A program made the translations under genes and the position numbers. The notes under the pieces are model-generated. The model had not been told where the DNA came from, did no database searches, and saw only the letters and a list, made by a program, of their open reading frames with translations. Positions 1 to 5,585 of a DNA stretch of 9,655 bases are shown here, piece by piece (the first letter of the stretch is position 1; each line of letters opens with the position of its first letter). The stretch comes from JBFHRB01 sp041591915 (GTDB lineage Bacteria; Actinomycetota; Nitriliruptoria; Nitriliruptorales; Nitriliruptoraceae): the NCBI GenBank assembly GCA_041591915.1, contig JBFHRB010000125.1:1-9655 (forward strand). The letters run 5' to 3'.

Positions 1-274
1 CACGCAGGGCGGTCCCGGCACCGGGCAGCGCGTCGAGCGTCCCGTCCCCCGAGCTCACCCAGTGCCAGACCCCGCGACCATCCGCGCGCACGCGTGCGAC
101 CTCGAGCCGGTCGTCGCCGATCCAGAGCTCACCGACGTCGTTGGGCTGGCCTCCCCCGCCGGGATAGAACACGGTGCGGTCGAGCAGGATCGCGCCCTCG
201 TCGGGGTCGACGTCGACGACCGCGGCCTCCATGTCGCGTGCGTACGCGTCGTAGGCGTAGATGCTGTCGGTCAT
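1..274 (-). CDS. AlaX-like alanyl-tRNA editing protein, partial (C-terminal part beyond window)
   Basis: This is the first 91 codons of a gene that runs off the left edge. The family hydrolyses mischarged Ser-tRNA(Ala) or Gly-tRNA(Ala) in trans, using the editing domain shared with alanyl- and threonyl-tRNA synthetases. What is visible is the N-terminal beta-barrel part: a short lead, then TVFYPGGGGQPNDVG (residues 34-48), the signature that precedes the editing domain in AlaRS and AlaX. The zinc-binding HxxxH and C-terminal Cys/His residues would lie outside the window, so catalytic competence cannot be judged. The ATG is supported by an AGGAGG Shine-Dalgarno (280-285) five bases upstream. 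The gene follows a Nudix hydrolase on the same strand after 49 bases, so the two may share a transcript; both are housecleaning functions. Identity rests on one strong motif. The extra domains of a full-length alanyl-tRNA synthetase cannot be excluded, but that enzyme normally starts with its catalytic core rather than with this motif. Confidence 0.8.
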   Translation of the reverse strand, partial: MTDSIYAYDAYARDMEAAVVDVDPDEGAILLDRTVFYPGGGGQPNDVGELWIGDDRLEVARVRADGRGVWHWVSSGDGTLDALPGAGTALR

Positions 275-323
275 TTCCGCCTCCTCGAGCGTCGCACGGT
301 ACTCGGCGCCGACGCCCGGTTCG

Positions 324-785
324 TCAGGTTCCCAGGACGGCTTCCAGCCGTTCGACGAACGCGACCTGCGCGGGATTGAGCCGCTCGGCCGCCTCGGCCG
401 GCGTCGACCAGGCCGCACGATCGACCTCGGGGAAGCTCGCCGTCCGGCCGGAGCGTGGCGGCCACTCCATCTCGAACGTCCCCGGCACGATCGCGTCCGT
501 GTCGATGTCGCCCGCCACGGCGAAGCCCACCACCCGCTTCCGACTCCTCAGCACGACCTCGCCGAGCTCCGCGACCGGCCCCTCCGGTGCCGGCAGGCCC
601 AGTTCCTCCTCGAACTCGCGGCGAGCCGCGGCGAGCGGGTCCTCGCCCTCCTCGACGAGCCCCTTGGGGATCGACCAGGCGCCCGCGTCGCGCGAGGCCC
701 AGAAGGGTCCGCCCGGATGCACCAGGAGGACCTCGAGGCCCCGTTCACGGCGGCGGTGGAGGAGGAGGCCGGCGCTCGTCTGCAT
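324..785 (-). CDS. Nudix hydrolase (COG4119-like NTP pyrophosphohydrolase)
   Basis: Predicted 153-aa cytosolic Nudix hydrolase, which would cleave a nucleoside diphosphate linked to another moiety; the substrate is unknown. The Nudix box GX5EX7REUXEEXGU is complete: G42, E48, R56-E57, E60-E61 and G63, within WSIPKGLVEEGEDPLAAARR and the residues that follow. The N-terminal SAGLLLHRR strand, LLVHPGGPFWA, FEMEWPPRSGR (about 104-114) and FPEVDRAAW (about 118-126) match the pattern I associate with COG4119 predicted NTP pyrophosphohydrolases. An upstream in-frame ATG at 806 would add seven residues. I prefer the ATG at 785 because the family typically begins just before the SAG strand, and because a TANNNT hexamer (794-799) lies 8 bases upstream, suggesting a leaderless transcript. 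Neither start has a Shine-Dalgarno. It lies upstream of the AlaX-like gene on the same strand and is divergent from the zinc-ribbon gene. Confidence 0.9.
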   Translation of the reverse strand: MQTSAGLLLHRRRERGLEVLLVHPGGPFWASRDAGAWSIPKGLVEEGEDPLAAARREFEEELGLPAPEGPVAELGEVVLRSRKRVVGFAVAGDIDTDAIVPGTFEMEWPPRSGRTASFPEVDRAAWSTPAEAAERLNPAQVAFVERLEAVLGT

Positions 786-793
786 GGACGGGG

Positions 794-799
794 AGCGTA
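794..799 (-). promoter_or_regulatory. Candidate -10 element for the Nudix gene
   Basis: On the minus strand this reads TACGCT, a TANNNT hexamer, followed by 8 bases and then the preferred ATG at 785. Transcription starting at or next to that ATG would give a leaderless mRNA, which is common in actinobacteria and fits the lack of a Shine-Dalgarno here. No convincing -35 was found. This is inference from spacing only. Confidence 0.35.
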
Positions 800-811
800 G
801 GGCCACTCGCG

Positions 812-817
812 TAGCCT
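812..817 (+). promoter_or_regulatory. Candidate -10 element for the zinc-ribbon/glycosyltransferase operon
   Basis: TAGCCT (TANNNT) is followed by 6 bases (GCGACC) and then the ATG at 824. That spacing puts the transcription start on the A of the ATG, so the operon mRNA would be leaderless. No purine-rich Shine-Dalgarno is present upstream of this ATG, which agrees. A recognisable -35 is absent. Confidence 0.4.
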
Positions 818-823
818 GCGACC

Positions 824-1402
824 ATGCGCTGCCCGTCGTGCGGTGACGAGTTCGAGGACCACGTCACACGCTGCCCCGACTGCCTCGTCGACCTGCAACG
901 GTCGTCCGAGGTCGAGGTGCGCCCGCCGACGGCCGACGCGCTCCTGGGCCGGTTCCACCCCCACATGGCGACGCGCATCGTCCAGCTCCTGCAGCACCGG
1001 CGGGTCCTGCACGACCCGATCGACCTCGGTGACGTCGTCGAGATCCTCGTCAGCCGAGAGTTCCGCGACGACCTCCGGTCGGAGCTCGTCGTCAACTGGT
1101 CCGAGTTCATCCACCGCCTGCCGACGGACGAGAAGTTCGAGGTCCTGGAGGGCGGAGGGGACCTGCCGGGCTGGATGGACGCGCCATCCGGTGTCTGGAT
1201 CGACCGGGAGGGGCGCCTGCAGGTCGCGGACTCGGCCGAGGCCGAGCTCGAGGCCGACGCCCGGCGCACGATCGGGCCCGGCCTCGCGGTCGCCGGCCTG
1301 ATCGCGCTGCTCCTCGGGTGGTACATCCAGGGCGGGATCGACGACCTGCTGATCGTGGGCGGCATCGCTGCCGTCATCGTCGGCGTCCTCCTCCCACGAT
1401 GA
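824..1402 (+). CDS. Zinc-ribbon protein with two C-terminal membrane segments, function unknown
   Basis: This 192-aa protein opens with a CxxC-x10-CxxC zinc ribbon: CPSC at residues 3-6 and CPDC at 17-20. A soluble, mostly helical, acidic middle part (about 35-145) follows, including a stretch rich in D, E and hydrophobics (DLGDVVEILV, 67-76). Two hydrophobic segments close the protein (about 150-168 and 172-190), ending in LLPR. The likely topology is a cytosolic zinc-ribbon domain tethered to the membrane by a hairpin. I do not recognise a named family for the middle part. It is the first gene of a three-gene run: its TGA overlaps the ATG of the GT87 gene (ATGA), so the two are probably translationally coupled. 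That makes a link to membrane glycosylation possible, for example as a scaffold or regulator, but this is inference. The start is set by the motif at residue 3 and the -10 hexamer just upstream. Confidence 0.85.
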   Translation: MRCPSCGDEFEDHVTRCPDCLVDLQRSSEVEVRPPTADALLGRFHPHMATRIVQLLQHRRVLHDPIDLGDVVEILVSREFRDDLRSELVVNWSEFIHRLPTDEKFEVLEGGGDLPGWMDAPSGVWIDREGRLQVADSAEAELEADARRTIGPGLAVAGLIALLLGWYIQGGIDDLLIVGGIAAVIVGVLLPR

Positions 1403-2622
1403 GCCAGGAGGGCGACCCGCAGCGGCCGGTCCCGTCGACCGCCGTCGACCGGCGGCCGCTGTTGATCGTCGGCCTCACCGCCGTGGCGATGGCCGTCGCG
1501 TTCGCGATCAAGGCGCGGTGTGGGTTCCCGCCCGCACCGGTCGAGCAGTACCTGGGCCTGTGCTACTCCGACATCCCACCGCTGTTCTACGCCGAGCGCC
1601 TCCACGAGGGCGCTCTGCCCTACCTCGACCACCCCGTCGAGTACCCGGTGCTGATCGGCGCGGTGATGTGGCTCGCGGCGGCCCTGCCGGGTGACGCCGT
1701 CGCGTTCTTCCTCTGGACGGTCCTGCTGCTGGCTGGAGCCGGCCTCGCCACGGCCTACCTCCTCGAGGTCGAGGTCGGCTGGCGGCGGGCCCTCGCCTTC
1801 GCCGTCGCACCCACGTTGTTGCTCAGTGGCGTCGTGAACTGGGACCTGCTCGCCATGCTGCTGGCGACGGCAGGCCTCGTCGCGCACCGGCGGGGGCGCG
1901 ATGCGGCGAGCGGCCTGTGGATCGGGCTCGGCACGGCCGCCAAGCTCTACCCGGTGCTGTTCCTGCCCGGGATCGTCGCCGCCGCGTGGCGCCTGCGTGG
2001 ACGCGCCGCGGGGCTCACCACAGCGCTGGTCGCGGCGGTGACCTGGTGGGCGGTGAACCTGCCGGTCGCGCTGGCCGCACCGGATGGGTGGCTCGAGTTC
2101 CTGCGGAACAACCGGGAGCGCGCCGCGGACTGGGACTCGCTCTGGCGGATCGTTCCGGGCTGGTTCGGCTCGCCGATCGACACCGGGCTCGTGAACGCGG
2201 CGAGCCTCCTGGTCTTCGCGGCCGGCGCCGTCACGCTGTTCGCCGTGGTGCTGCGCCGGTGGGAGCCGCACCAGTGGCATCTCCTCGCCCTGCCGGTCCT
2301 CGCGTGGTTCCTGCTGGCGAACAAGGTCTACTCGCCGCAGTTCAGCCTCTGGCTGCTGCCCCTCCTCGCCCTCGCCTTCCCGGGCTGGTGGTGGTGGCTG
2401 GCCTTCGCCGCGGCGGACGTGATGGTGACCGTCACCCGGTTCCCGTACCTGGCCAACTTCGTGCCCGAGGCCGAGTCGTCGGCCTGGCCCGCCTGGCCGT
2501 TCGAGCTCGCCGTGTCCATCCGCGCGGCGCTGCTGGTCGCGCTCATCGTGGTCGTGCTCCGTGGCCGGGAGCGGCTCGATGAGCCCTCCGACCACGCGGC
2601 CGCCTCGGTGGCATCGACATGA
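1399..2622 (+). CDS. GT87/DUF2029-type polyprenyl-phosphate-dependent glycosyltransferase (GT-C, membrane)
   Basis: Predicted 407-aa integral membrane glycosyltransferase of the GT-C fold, likely transferring mannose from polyprenyl-phosphate-mannose to an envelope acceptor, as characterised actinobacterial members do. About ten hydrophobic segments are visible. Family-like motifs are CYSDIPPLFYAERL (55-68), where D58 lies in the first extracytoplasmic loop where GT-C catalytic acids sit; HPVEYPVL (78-85); NWDLLAM (148-154); AKLYPVLFLP (181-190); and NKVYSPQFSLWL (308-319), all typical of DUF2029. A run of four tryptophans (330-333) sits in a late membrane segment. The ATG at 1399 overlaps the previous gene's stop (ATGA). 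A longer reading from 1318 would lie inside the upstream gene and add a basic, non-membrane leader, so I reject it. Its own stop overlaps the next start in the same way. Acceptor and sugar are unknown; mannose is inferred from the family and the PIG-V neighbour. Confidence 0.85.
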   Translation: MSQEGDPQRPVPSTAVDRRPLLIVGLTAVAMAVAFAIKARCGFPPAPVEQYLGLCYSDIPPLFYAERLHEGALPYLDHPVEYPVLIGAVMWLAAALPGDAVAFFLWTVLLLAGAGLATAYLLEVEVGWRRALAFAVAPTLLLSGVVNWDLLAMLLATAGLVAHRRGRDAASGLWIGLGTAAKLYPVLFLPGIVAAAWRLRGRAAGLTTALVAAVTWWAVNLPVALAAPDGWLEFLRNNRERAADWDSLWRIVPGWFGSPIDTGLVNAASLLVFAAGAVTLFAVVLRRWEPHQWHLLALPVLAWFLLANKVYSPQFSLWLLPLLALAFPGWWWWLAFAAADVMVTVTRFPYLANFVPEAESSAWPAWPFELAVSIRAALLVALIVVVLRGRERLDEPSDHAAASVAST

Positions 2623-3875
2623 CCGCGGAGCCGGACACGACGACCCGCGCGGCTGCGCGCGGCGCGATCGGGCGGTGGCGTGCGCTCCCCGACGGCTGGC
2701 GACTGGCCATCACGGCCGCGGCGGCGTTGCGGGCGGCGATCGCGGTCCTCAGCGTCGCCGGTGCGGGGCTCCTTCCAGGACTCGAGCCCGTCAGCGTCGT
2801 GGCACTCCCCGAGCTCGGCTTCGGCGGCTGGCCGGCGCGGACCGCGGCGGACCAGGGCGTCGGCCTCGTCGGCGGCTCGCTCGAACGCTTCGATGCGCTC
2901 TGGTACCTGGCCATCGCGCGCGACGGCTACCCCGCCGCGCACCCGGACGGCGGCATCCCCGGTGCCGTCGCGTTCTTCCCCGGCTACCCGTTGCTCGTGG
3001 GACTCCTGGGGCGACTGCTCGCGGGGAGCTACCTCCTCGCCGCGTCGCTCATCTCCTTCGCTGCGGCGGTCGTCGCGTTCGCCGGCATCCACCGGCTGGT
3101 CGAGCTCGAGACCCGCGACCCCGATCTCGCTCGTCGGGCGGTCGTGCTGCTCGCGCTGTTCCCGACGTCGTTCTTCCTCTTCGCGCCCTACTCCGAGGCG
3201 GTGTTCCTGGCCGCGTCCGCCTGGGGGCTCGTGCTCCTGCGAGAGCGCCGGTGGCTGCTGGCGGCATGGCCGATCGCCGGCGCGGCACTGACCCGCAACG
3301 TCGGGCTCCTGCTGGTCGTCCCGGTGGTGCTCGAAGCATGGCGCCAGCGTCGCGAGGGCTCCGGCCCCCGGCCCTGGACCGTGGCCGTCCCGCTCGGGGC
3401 CGCCGCGCTCGGGCTGCTCACGATGGCGAGCCTCGGCGCGGCGCGCTACGGCTCCGTGCTGGCCGCGTTCGACGTCCAGTCCGGGTGGCAGCGGGAGCTC
3501 ACGTGGCCCTGGGTGTCCCTGCTGGACGCCGTTCGGTTCGGGATCGGCGACCTCGGCCGGTACGCCACCGGCTACCACTCGCTCGATGTCCTGGTGTTCG
3601 TCCCGGTTCTGGCGGCGGTGCTCTGGCTCGTGCGCCGAGCCCCGGCGACCTACGGCTACCACGCACTCGCGCACGTTCTCGTCTGGCTCGTCTACCCGTT
3701 CGCCCAGCGGCCGCTGATGTCGACGCCCCGCTTCGCGCTGGCCGTCGCCCCGCTCACGTGGGCCTTCGCCGCGTGGACCCGTGGGCGGGCCTCGGAGTCG
3801 GCGTGGGCCGCCGCGTCCGGTGCGCTGCTCGGCCTGCACCTGCTGCTGTTCGTCGGCTGGTACTACGTCTTCTGA
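2619..3875 (+). CDS. PIG-V-like mannosyltransferase (GT-C, membrane)
   Basis: Predicted 418-aa multi-pass membrane protein resembling the PIG-V family (GPI mannosyltransferase 2 in eukaryotes; uncharacterised or lipoglycan-related homologues in actinobacteria). Family-like motifs in order are RFDALWYLAIARDGY (90-104), whose D92 sits in the first large loop as expected for a GT-C catalytic acid; FFPGYPLLV (119-127); LFPTSFFLFAPYSEAVFL (180-197); ALTRNVGLLLVVP (223-235); and STPRFALAVAPL (368-379). It ends in a hydrophobic segment, LLLFVGWYYVF. The ATG overlaps the GT87 stop (ATGA), so it should be translated with its neighbour. Having two different GT-C enzymes in one coupled operon suggests successive sugar additions to one lipid or protein acceptor; the product is not identifiable here. 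Its TGA is immediately followed by the stop codon of the opposite-strand gene. Confidence 0.85.
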   Translation: MTAEPDTTTRAAARGAIGRWRALPDGWRLAITAAAALRAAIAVLSVAGAGLLPGLEPVSVVALPELGFGGWPARTAADQGVGLVGGSLERFDALWYLAIARDGYPAAHPDGGIPGAVAFFPGYPLLVGLLGRLLAGSYLLAASLISFAAAVVAFAGIHRLVELETRDPDLARRAVVLLALFPTSFFLFAPYSEAVFLAASAWGLVLLRERRWLLAAWPIAGAALTRNVGLLLVVPVVLEAWRQRREGSGPRPWTVAVPLGAAALGLLTMASLGAARYGSVLAAFDVQSGWQRELTWPWVSLLDAVRFGIGDLGRYATGYHSLDVLVFVPVLAAVLWLVRRAPATYGYHALAHVLVWLVYPFAQRPLMSTPRFALAVAPLTWAFAAWTRGRASESAWAAASGALLGLHLLLFVGWYYVF

Positions 3876-4247
3876 TCAGCCGGCGGCCCGGACCGCGACC
3901 CAGTACGCCTCGAGGAGGTGGTTCCAGTGGCAGGACGGGCAGACCTCGACGGTGTAGACGTTGACGCGCCCGTAGCGCTGCACCAGCCGCATGAGGGAGT
4001 CCCGCTGGATGACCCGGCCGCTCGTGCGCTCCCGCCCGCGGCCGTAGAACCCGTACGTCACCCCGCGGAGCCGGCCCTCGTCGCAGATGGGGCAGTCGTC
4101 GTCGAGGTCCTCCCCGATGTTCTGCCCGGCGCGCACGAGGTCGGGGTGGGCGTCACAGACCTCGTCGACCGGCCGCGTGCCCTCGCGCACGTCGGCCAGG
4201 ACGGCCCGACGGGCCATCCGGTAGTCGATCCTGCCGCCGCGCTTCAC
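3876..4247 (-). CDS. DUF5318 family protein, putative zinc-binding
   Basis: A 123-aa protein starting at GTG. It matches what I recall of the actinobacterial DUF5318 family: an N-terminal IDYRMARRAVLADVREG helix (7-23), VCDAHPDLVRAGQNIGE (30-46), CPIC (52-55), and a C-terminal EVCPSCHWNHLLEAY block (101-115). The two CxxC pairs (52/55 and 103/106) form a likely zinc site. The family has no function I can state. The GTG is chosen because GGAGG (4253-4257) lies five bases upstream and because the family begins just before the IDYR helix. The frame stays open upstream to 4556, but that part is basic, low in complexity and antisense to another frame. The gene is convergent with the PIG-V gene and divergent from the interrupted gene at 4408. 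No signal peptide or membrane segment is visible. Confidence 0.85.
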   Translation of the reverse strand: MKRGGRIDYRMARRAVLADVREGTRPVDEVCDAHPDLVRAGQNIGEDLDDDCPICDEGRLRGVTYGFYGRGRERTSGRVIQRDSLMRLVQRYGRVNVYTVEVCPSCHWNHLLEAYWVAVRAAG

Positions 4248-4407
4248 GCGGTCCTCCGGTCGGTGCGCCCCGAACTGCGCTCGAGGTGCACCGAGGGTAC
4301 GACGACACCCCAGTGCCGGGAAGCGTTGCCTCGAAGTCGCAGAACGACCGGCTGCACGCCTGTCAAGCACCTGGGCAGGACTCCGCGCCCGACCGATCGG
4401 AGTCGAC
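4248..4407. promoter_or_regulatory. Divergent intergenic region, promoter candidates only
   Basis: This stretch lies between two divergent genes and should hold promoters for both. On the minus strand there is a perfect TTGACA (4361-4366), but the hexamer 17 bases downstream (TCTGCG) is a poor -10. A TANNNT hexamer, TACCCT (4294-4299), lies nearer the DUF5318 gene but has only a weak -35 partner (TTCCCG, 4317-4322). On the plus strand I see only the GGAG ribosome-binding site (4399-4402) five bases before the GTG at 4408, and no convincing -10. No operator repeat was recognised. Confidence 0.25.
4253..4257 (-). promoter_or_regulatory. Shine-Dalgarno setting the GTG start of the DUF5318 gene
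   Basis: On the minus strand this is GGAGG followed by ACCGC and then GTG (4247-4245). It decides between this start and a reading extended about 100 codons upstream. Confidence 0.7.
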
Positions 4408-4926
4408 GTGGCTGAGTACACCGTCACGCTGCGCCGGTCGGTTCGATCGGTCGTCCCGCCGCTCGAGGTGGCGATGCCCGACGGCGCCCCGGTCGGCACC
4501 CTCACGCTCGAGCGGGGAGGCGGCGTCCGCGCGGCTCGCTGGGCTTTCGCGCCCACCGCTGGCGGCGGTGCCGTCGAGGCGTTCGAGCTCTCCGAGCACC
4601 GGCGCCTGAGTCGCAGCTAGAGCTACGAGGTCCGCGCACGCGACGTCACCGTCGCGACCATCCGCAAGGTCCGAGGCCTGCGGCTACGACTGCTCGTGGA
4701 ACGGGAGGGCCACGCGGAGGTCCTCCTCGTCAGCTCCGGCGCACGCACCCTCGAGGCCGAGGGCGGGCAGTGGCACGTCGAACGCCGGAGGCGCCCGCTC
4801 CGTGAGGCGCGATCACGCACGACGACCTACGACCTCCTGGTCCCCGATGGCACGGGAAACGCAGAGGTCGCGATCAGCGTGCTGGCGGTCCGCCAGCTCG
4901 AGCTCCAGCGCGCCGCGCTCACGTAG
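4408..4926 (+). pseudogene. Interrupted gene: single in-frame TAG in a LURP-one/tubby-like protein (tentative family)
   Basis: One reading frame runs from a GTG (GGAG at 4399-4402, five bases upstream) to TAG at 4924-4926. It is open except for one TAG at codon 71 (4618-4620). Codon use is GC-rich at third positions on both sides, and the frame does not shift. The upstream half is 70 aa and begins AEYTVTLRRSVRSVVPP. The downstream half, SYEVRARDVTVATIRKV and onward to TYDLLVPDGTGNAEVAISVL, has alternating short strands. The layout resembles LURP-one-related/phospholipid-scramblase-like proteins (a TYEI...VATIKKK-type strand pair, and a late acidic turn before a hydrophobic strand), but this is a weak fold-level impression. 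The stop sits in the near-duplication AGCTAG|AGCTAC; removing the first six bases restores SRSYEV. Options are a recent pseudogene, a truncated 70-aa protein, stop readthrough or an assembly error. The second half has no ribosome-binding site of its own. Confidence 0.6.
4615..4626 (+). repeat. 6-base tandem near-duplication containing the in-frame stop
   Basis: AGCTAG (4615-4620) is followed directly by AGCTAC (4621-4626). The copies differ only in the last base and lie in frame as Ser-stop-Ser-Tyr. The first copy supplies the TAG that breaks the gene, so a 6-base insertion is a simple origin for the interruption. Confidence 0.6.
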
Positions 4927-5001
4927 GCGCCCGGACCGAGCGAGCGCGGGGCGCGGCGGCGCCCAGCGAACAGCCTCATCCGCCCTGTCCCCGTACACGC
5001 A

Positions 5002-5027
5002 GGAGCCCCGCCGTGCGGCGGGGCTCC
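5002..5027. terminator. Perfect GC-rich hairpin between convergent genes, likely bidirectional terminator
   Basis: GGAGCCCCGCCG (5002-5013) and CGGCGGGGCTCC (5016-5027) are perfectly complementary, giving a stem of 11-12 bp with a 2-4 base loop. No U-tract follows on either strand, as is common for high-GC actinobacterial terminators. It lies between the end of the interrupted gene (4926) and the stop of sodN (5046), where a terminator serving both convergent transcripts is expected. The remaining bases from 4927 to 5001 hold nothing I recognise. Confidence 0.8.
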
Positions 5028-5045
5028 CGGTGGGTCGCTGTCGAC

Positions 5046-5495
5046 TCAGGCCGTCGGGTCGTTCGTGAGCCAGTCGGCCTTGCCGCCCTTGGTCTTCCAG
5101 AAGATGACGGCGATCTCGTCGATGGCGTCGAGCAGGTCCTGGCCGACCTGCGGGTCCATCGACTTCTTGGCGTCGCCGGCCAGCTTCGTGGCCTTCCAGA
5201 ACATCTCGTGGAGTTCCGGGTACTCCTCGAGGTGCGGTGGCTTGAAGTAGTCCGTCCAGAGCACCCAGAGGTGGTGCTTGGTGAGCTCGGCGCGCTCCTC
5301 CTTGATGGAGATGCAGCGGGCGCGGAACACCTCGTCGTCTGAGGCGTGGTACTTCTCGGAGCAGGCCTTGACGGATTCGGCTTCGATGCGCGCCTGCTCG
5401 GGGTAGTAGACCCCGCAGAACAGGTCGCAGTGGGCCGACACCGTCTCGATCGGACGGAACGGGTTCAGCTCGGTCAGGACGTCGCGGAGGCGCAT
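5046..5495 (-). CDS. sodN: Nickel-containing superoxide dismutase precursor
   Basis: 149-aa SodN, which disproportionates superoxide to peroxide and oxygen in the cytoplasm as a nickel hexamer. A 21-residue propeptide ends ETVSA, and cleavage after A21 would expose the nickel-binding N-terminus HCDLFCGVY (22-30). His1, Cys2 and Cys6 of the mature protein, the nickel ligands, are present, as are Asp3 and Tyr9. Position 5 is Phe where the family motif HCxxPCGxY has Pro, and position 10 is Tyr where the Streptomyces enzyme has Asp. The rest follows the family closely: ARIEAESVKA (35-44), HHLWVLWTDYFKPPHLEEYP (74-93), IFWKTK (131-136). Two further cysteines (45, 61) and a C-terminal tail of about 13 residues after IFWKTK are extra compared with the Streptomyces enzyme as I recall it. 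AAGGA (5505-5509) lies nine bases before the ATG. The gene is divergent from a signal-peptidase-type gene that probably performs the cleavage. Confidence 0.95.
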   Translation of the reverse strand: MRLRDVLTELNPFRPIETVSAHCDLFCGVYYPEQARIEAESVKACSEKYHASDDEVFRARCISIKEERAELTKHHLWVLWTDYFKPPHLEEYPELHEMFWKATKLAGDAKKSMDPQVGQDLLDAIDEIAVIFWKTKGGKADWLTNDPTA

Positions 5496-5540
5496 GCGTC
5501 TGGGTCCTTGGTCGCGGTCGGTGATGGACGATCGGGCGCG

Positions 5541-5550
5541 AGCCTAGACC
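5541..5550. promoter_or_regulatory. Possible divergent promoter core between sodN and its protease gene
   Basis: AGCCTAGACC contains TAGGCT on the minus strand (5541-5546), a TANNNT hexamer about 45 bases before the sodN start. On the plus strand it contains TAGACC (5545-5550), a poorer match about 35 bases before the TTG of the protease gene. No good -35 is visible for either. No repeat that I could assign to a nickel-responsive regulator was seen in the 90-base intergenic region. Confidence 0.25.
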
Positions 5551-5574
5551 GGGACACGAACGACCTCACGAGCC

Positions 5575-5579
5575 GGAGG
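5575..5579 (+). promoter_or_regulatory. Shine-Dalgarno supporting the TTG start of the protease gene
   Basis: GGAGG is followed by six bases and then TTG at 5586. The frame is open far upstream, through sodN on the other strand, so this site is the main reason for choosing the TTG. Confidence 0.65.
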
Positions 5580-5585
5580 GGCACG

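Noticed and set aside
745..2595. Long minus-strand open frame (about 616 codons) opposite the zinc-ribbon and GT87 genes
   Set aside because: The product is rich in R, G, P, E, H and Q with no domain pattern, as expected for the antisense of GC-rich coding DNA. The plus strand carries clear family motifs.
2328..3839. Long minus-strand open frame (about 503 codons) opposite the GT87 and PIG-V genes
   Set aside because: Same low-complexity antisense composition. The plus-strand PIG-V gene explains the region.
4361..4366. Perfect TTGACA on the minus strand as a firm -35
   Set aside because: No acceptable -10 lies 16-18 bases downstream, so I list it only within the low-confidence intergenic entry.
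4248..4556. N-terminal extension of the DUF5318 gene up to an ATG at 4556
   Set aside because: The added region is basic low-complexity sequence overlapping the opposite-strand frame. The GTG at 4247 has a good Shine-Dalgarno and matches the family's usual start.
4696..4926. Independent small gene starting at a GTG at 4696
   Set aside because: It is in the same frame as the interrupted gene, has no Shine-Dalgarno, and starts in the middle of a predicted strand. It is better read as the downstream part of that gene.
4927..4954. Second hairpin GCGCCC / GGGCGC after the interrupted gene
   Set aside because: Only six base pairs with a 16-base loop in very GC-rich sequence. Chance is likely, and the hairpin at 5002-5027 is far stronger.
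5346..5585. Protease gene extended upstream through sodN
   Set aside because: The extension is antisense to sodN coding sequence and has no signal-peptidase features. The membrane segment begins right after the TTG at 5586.
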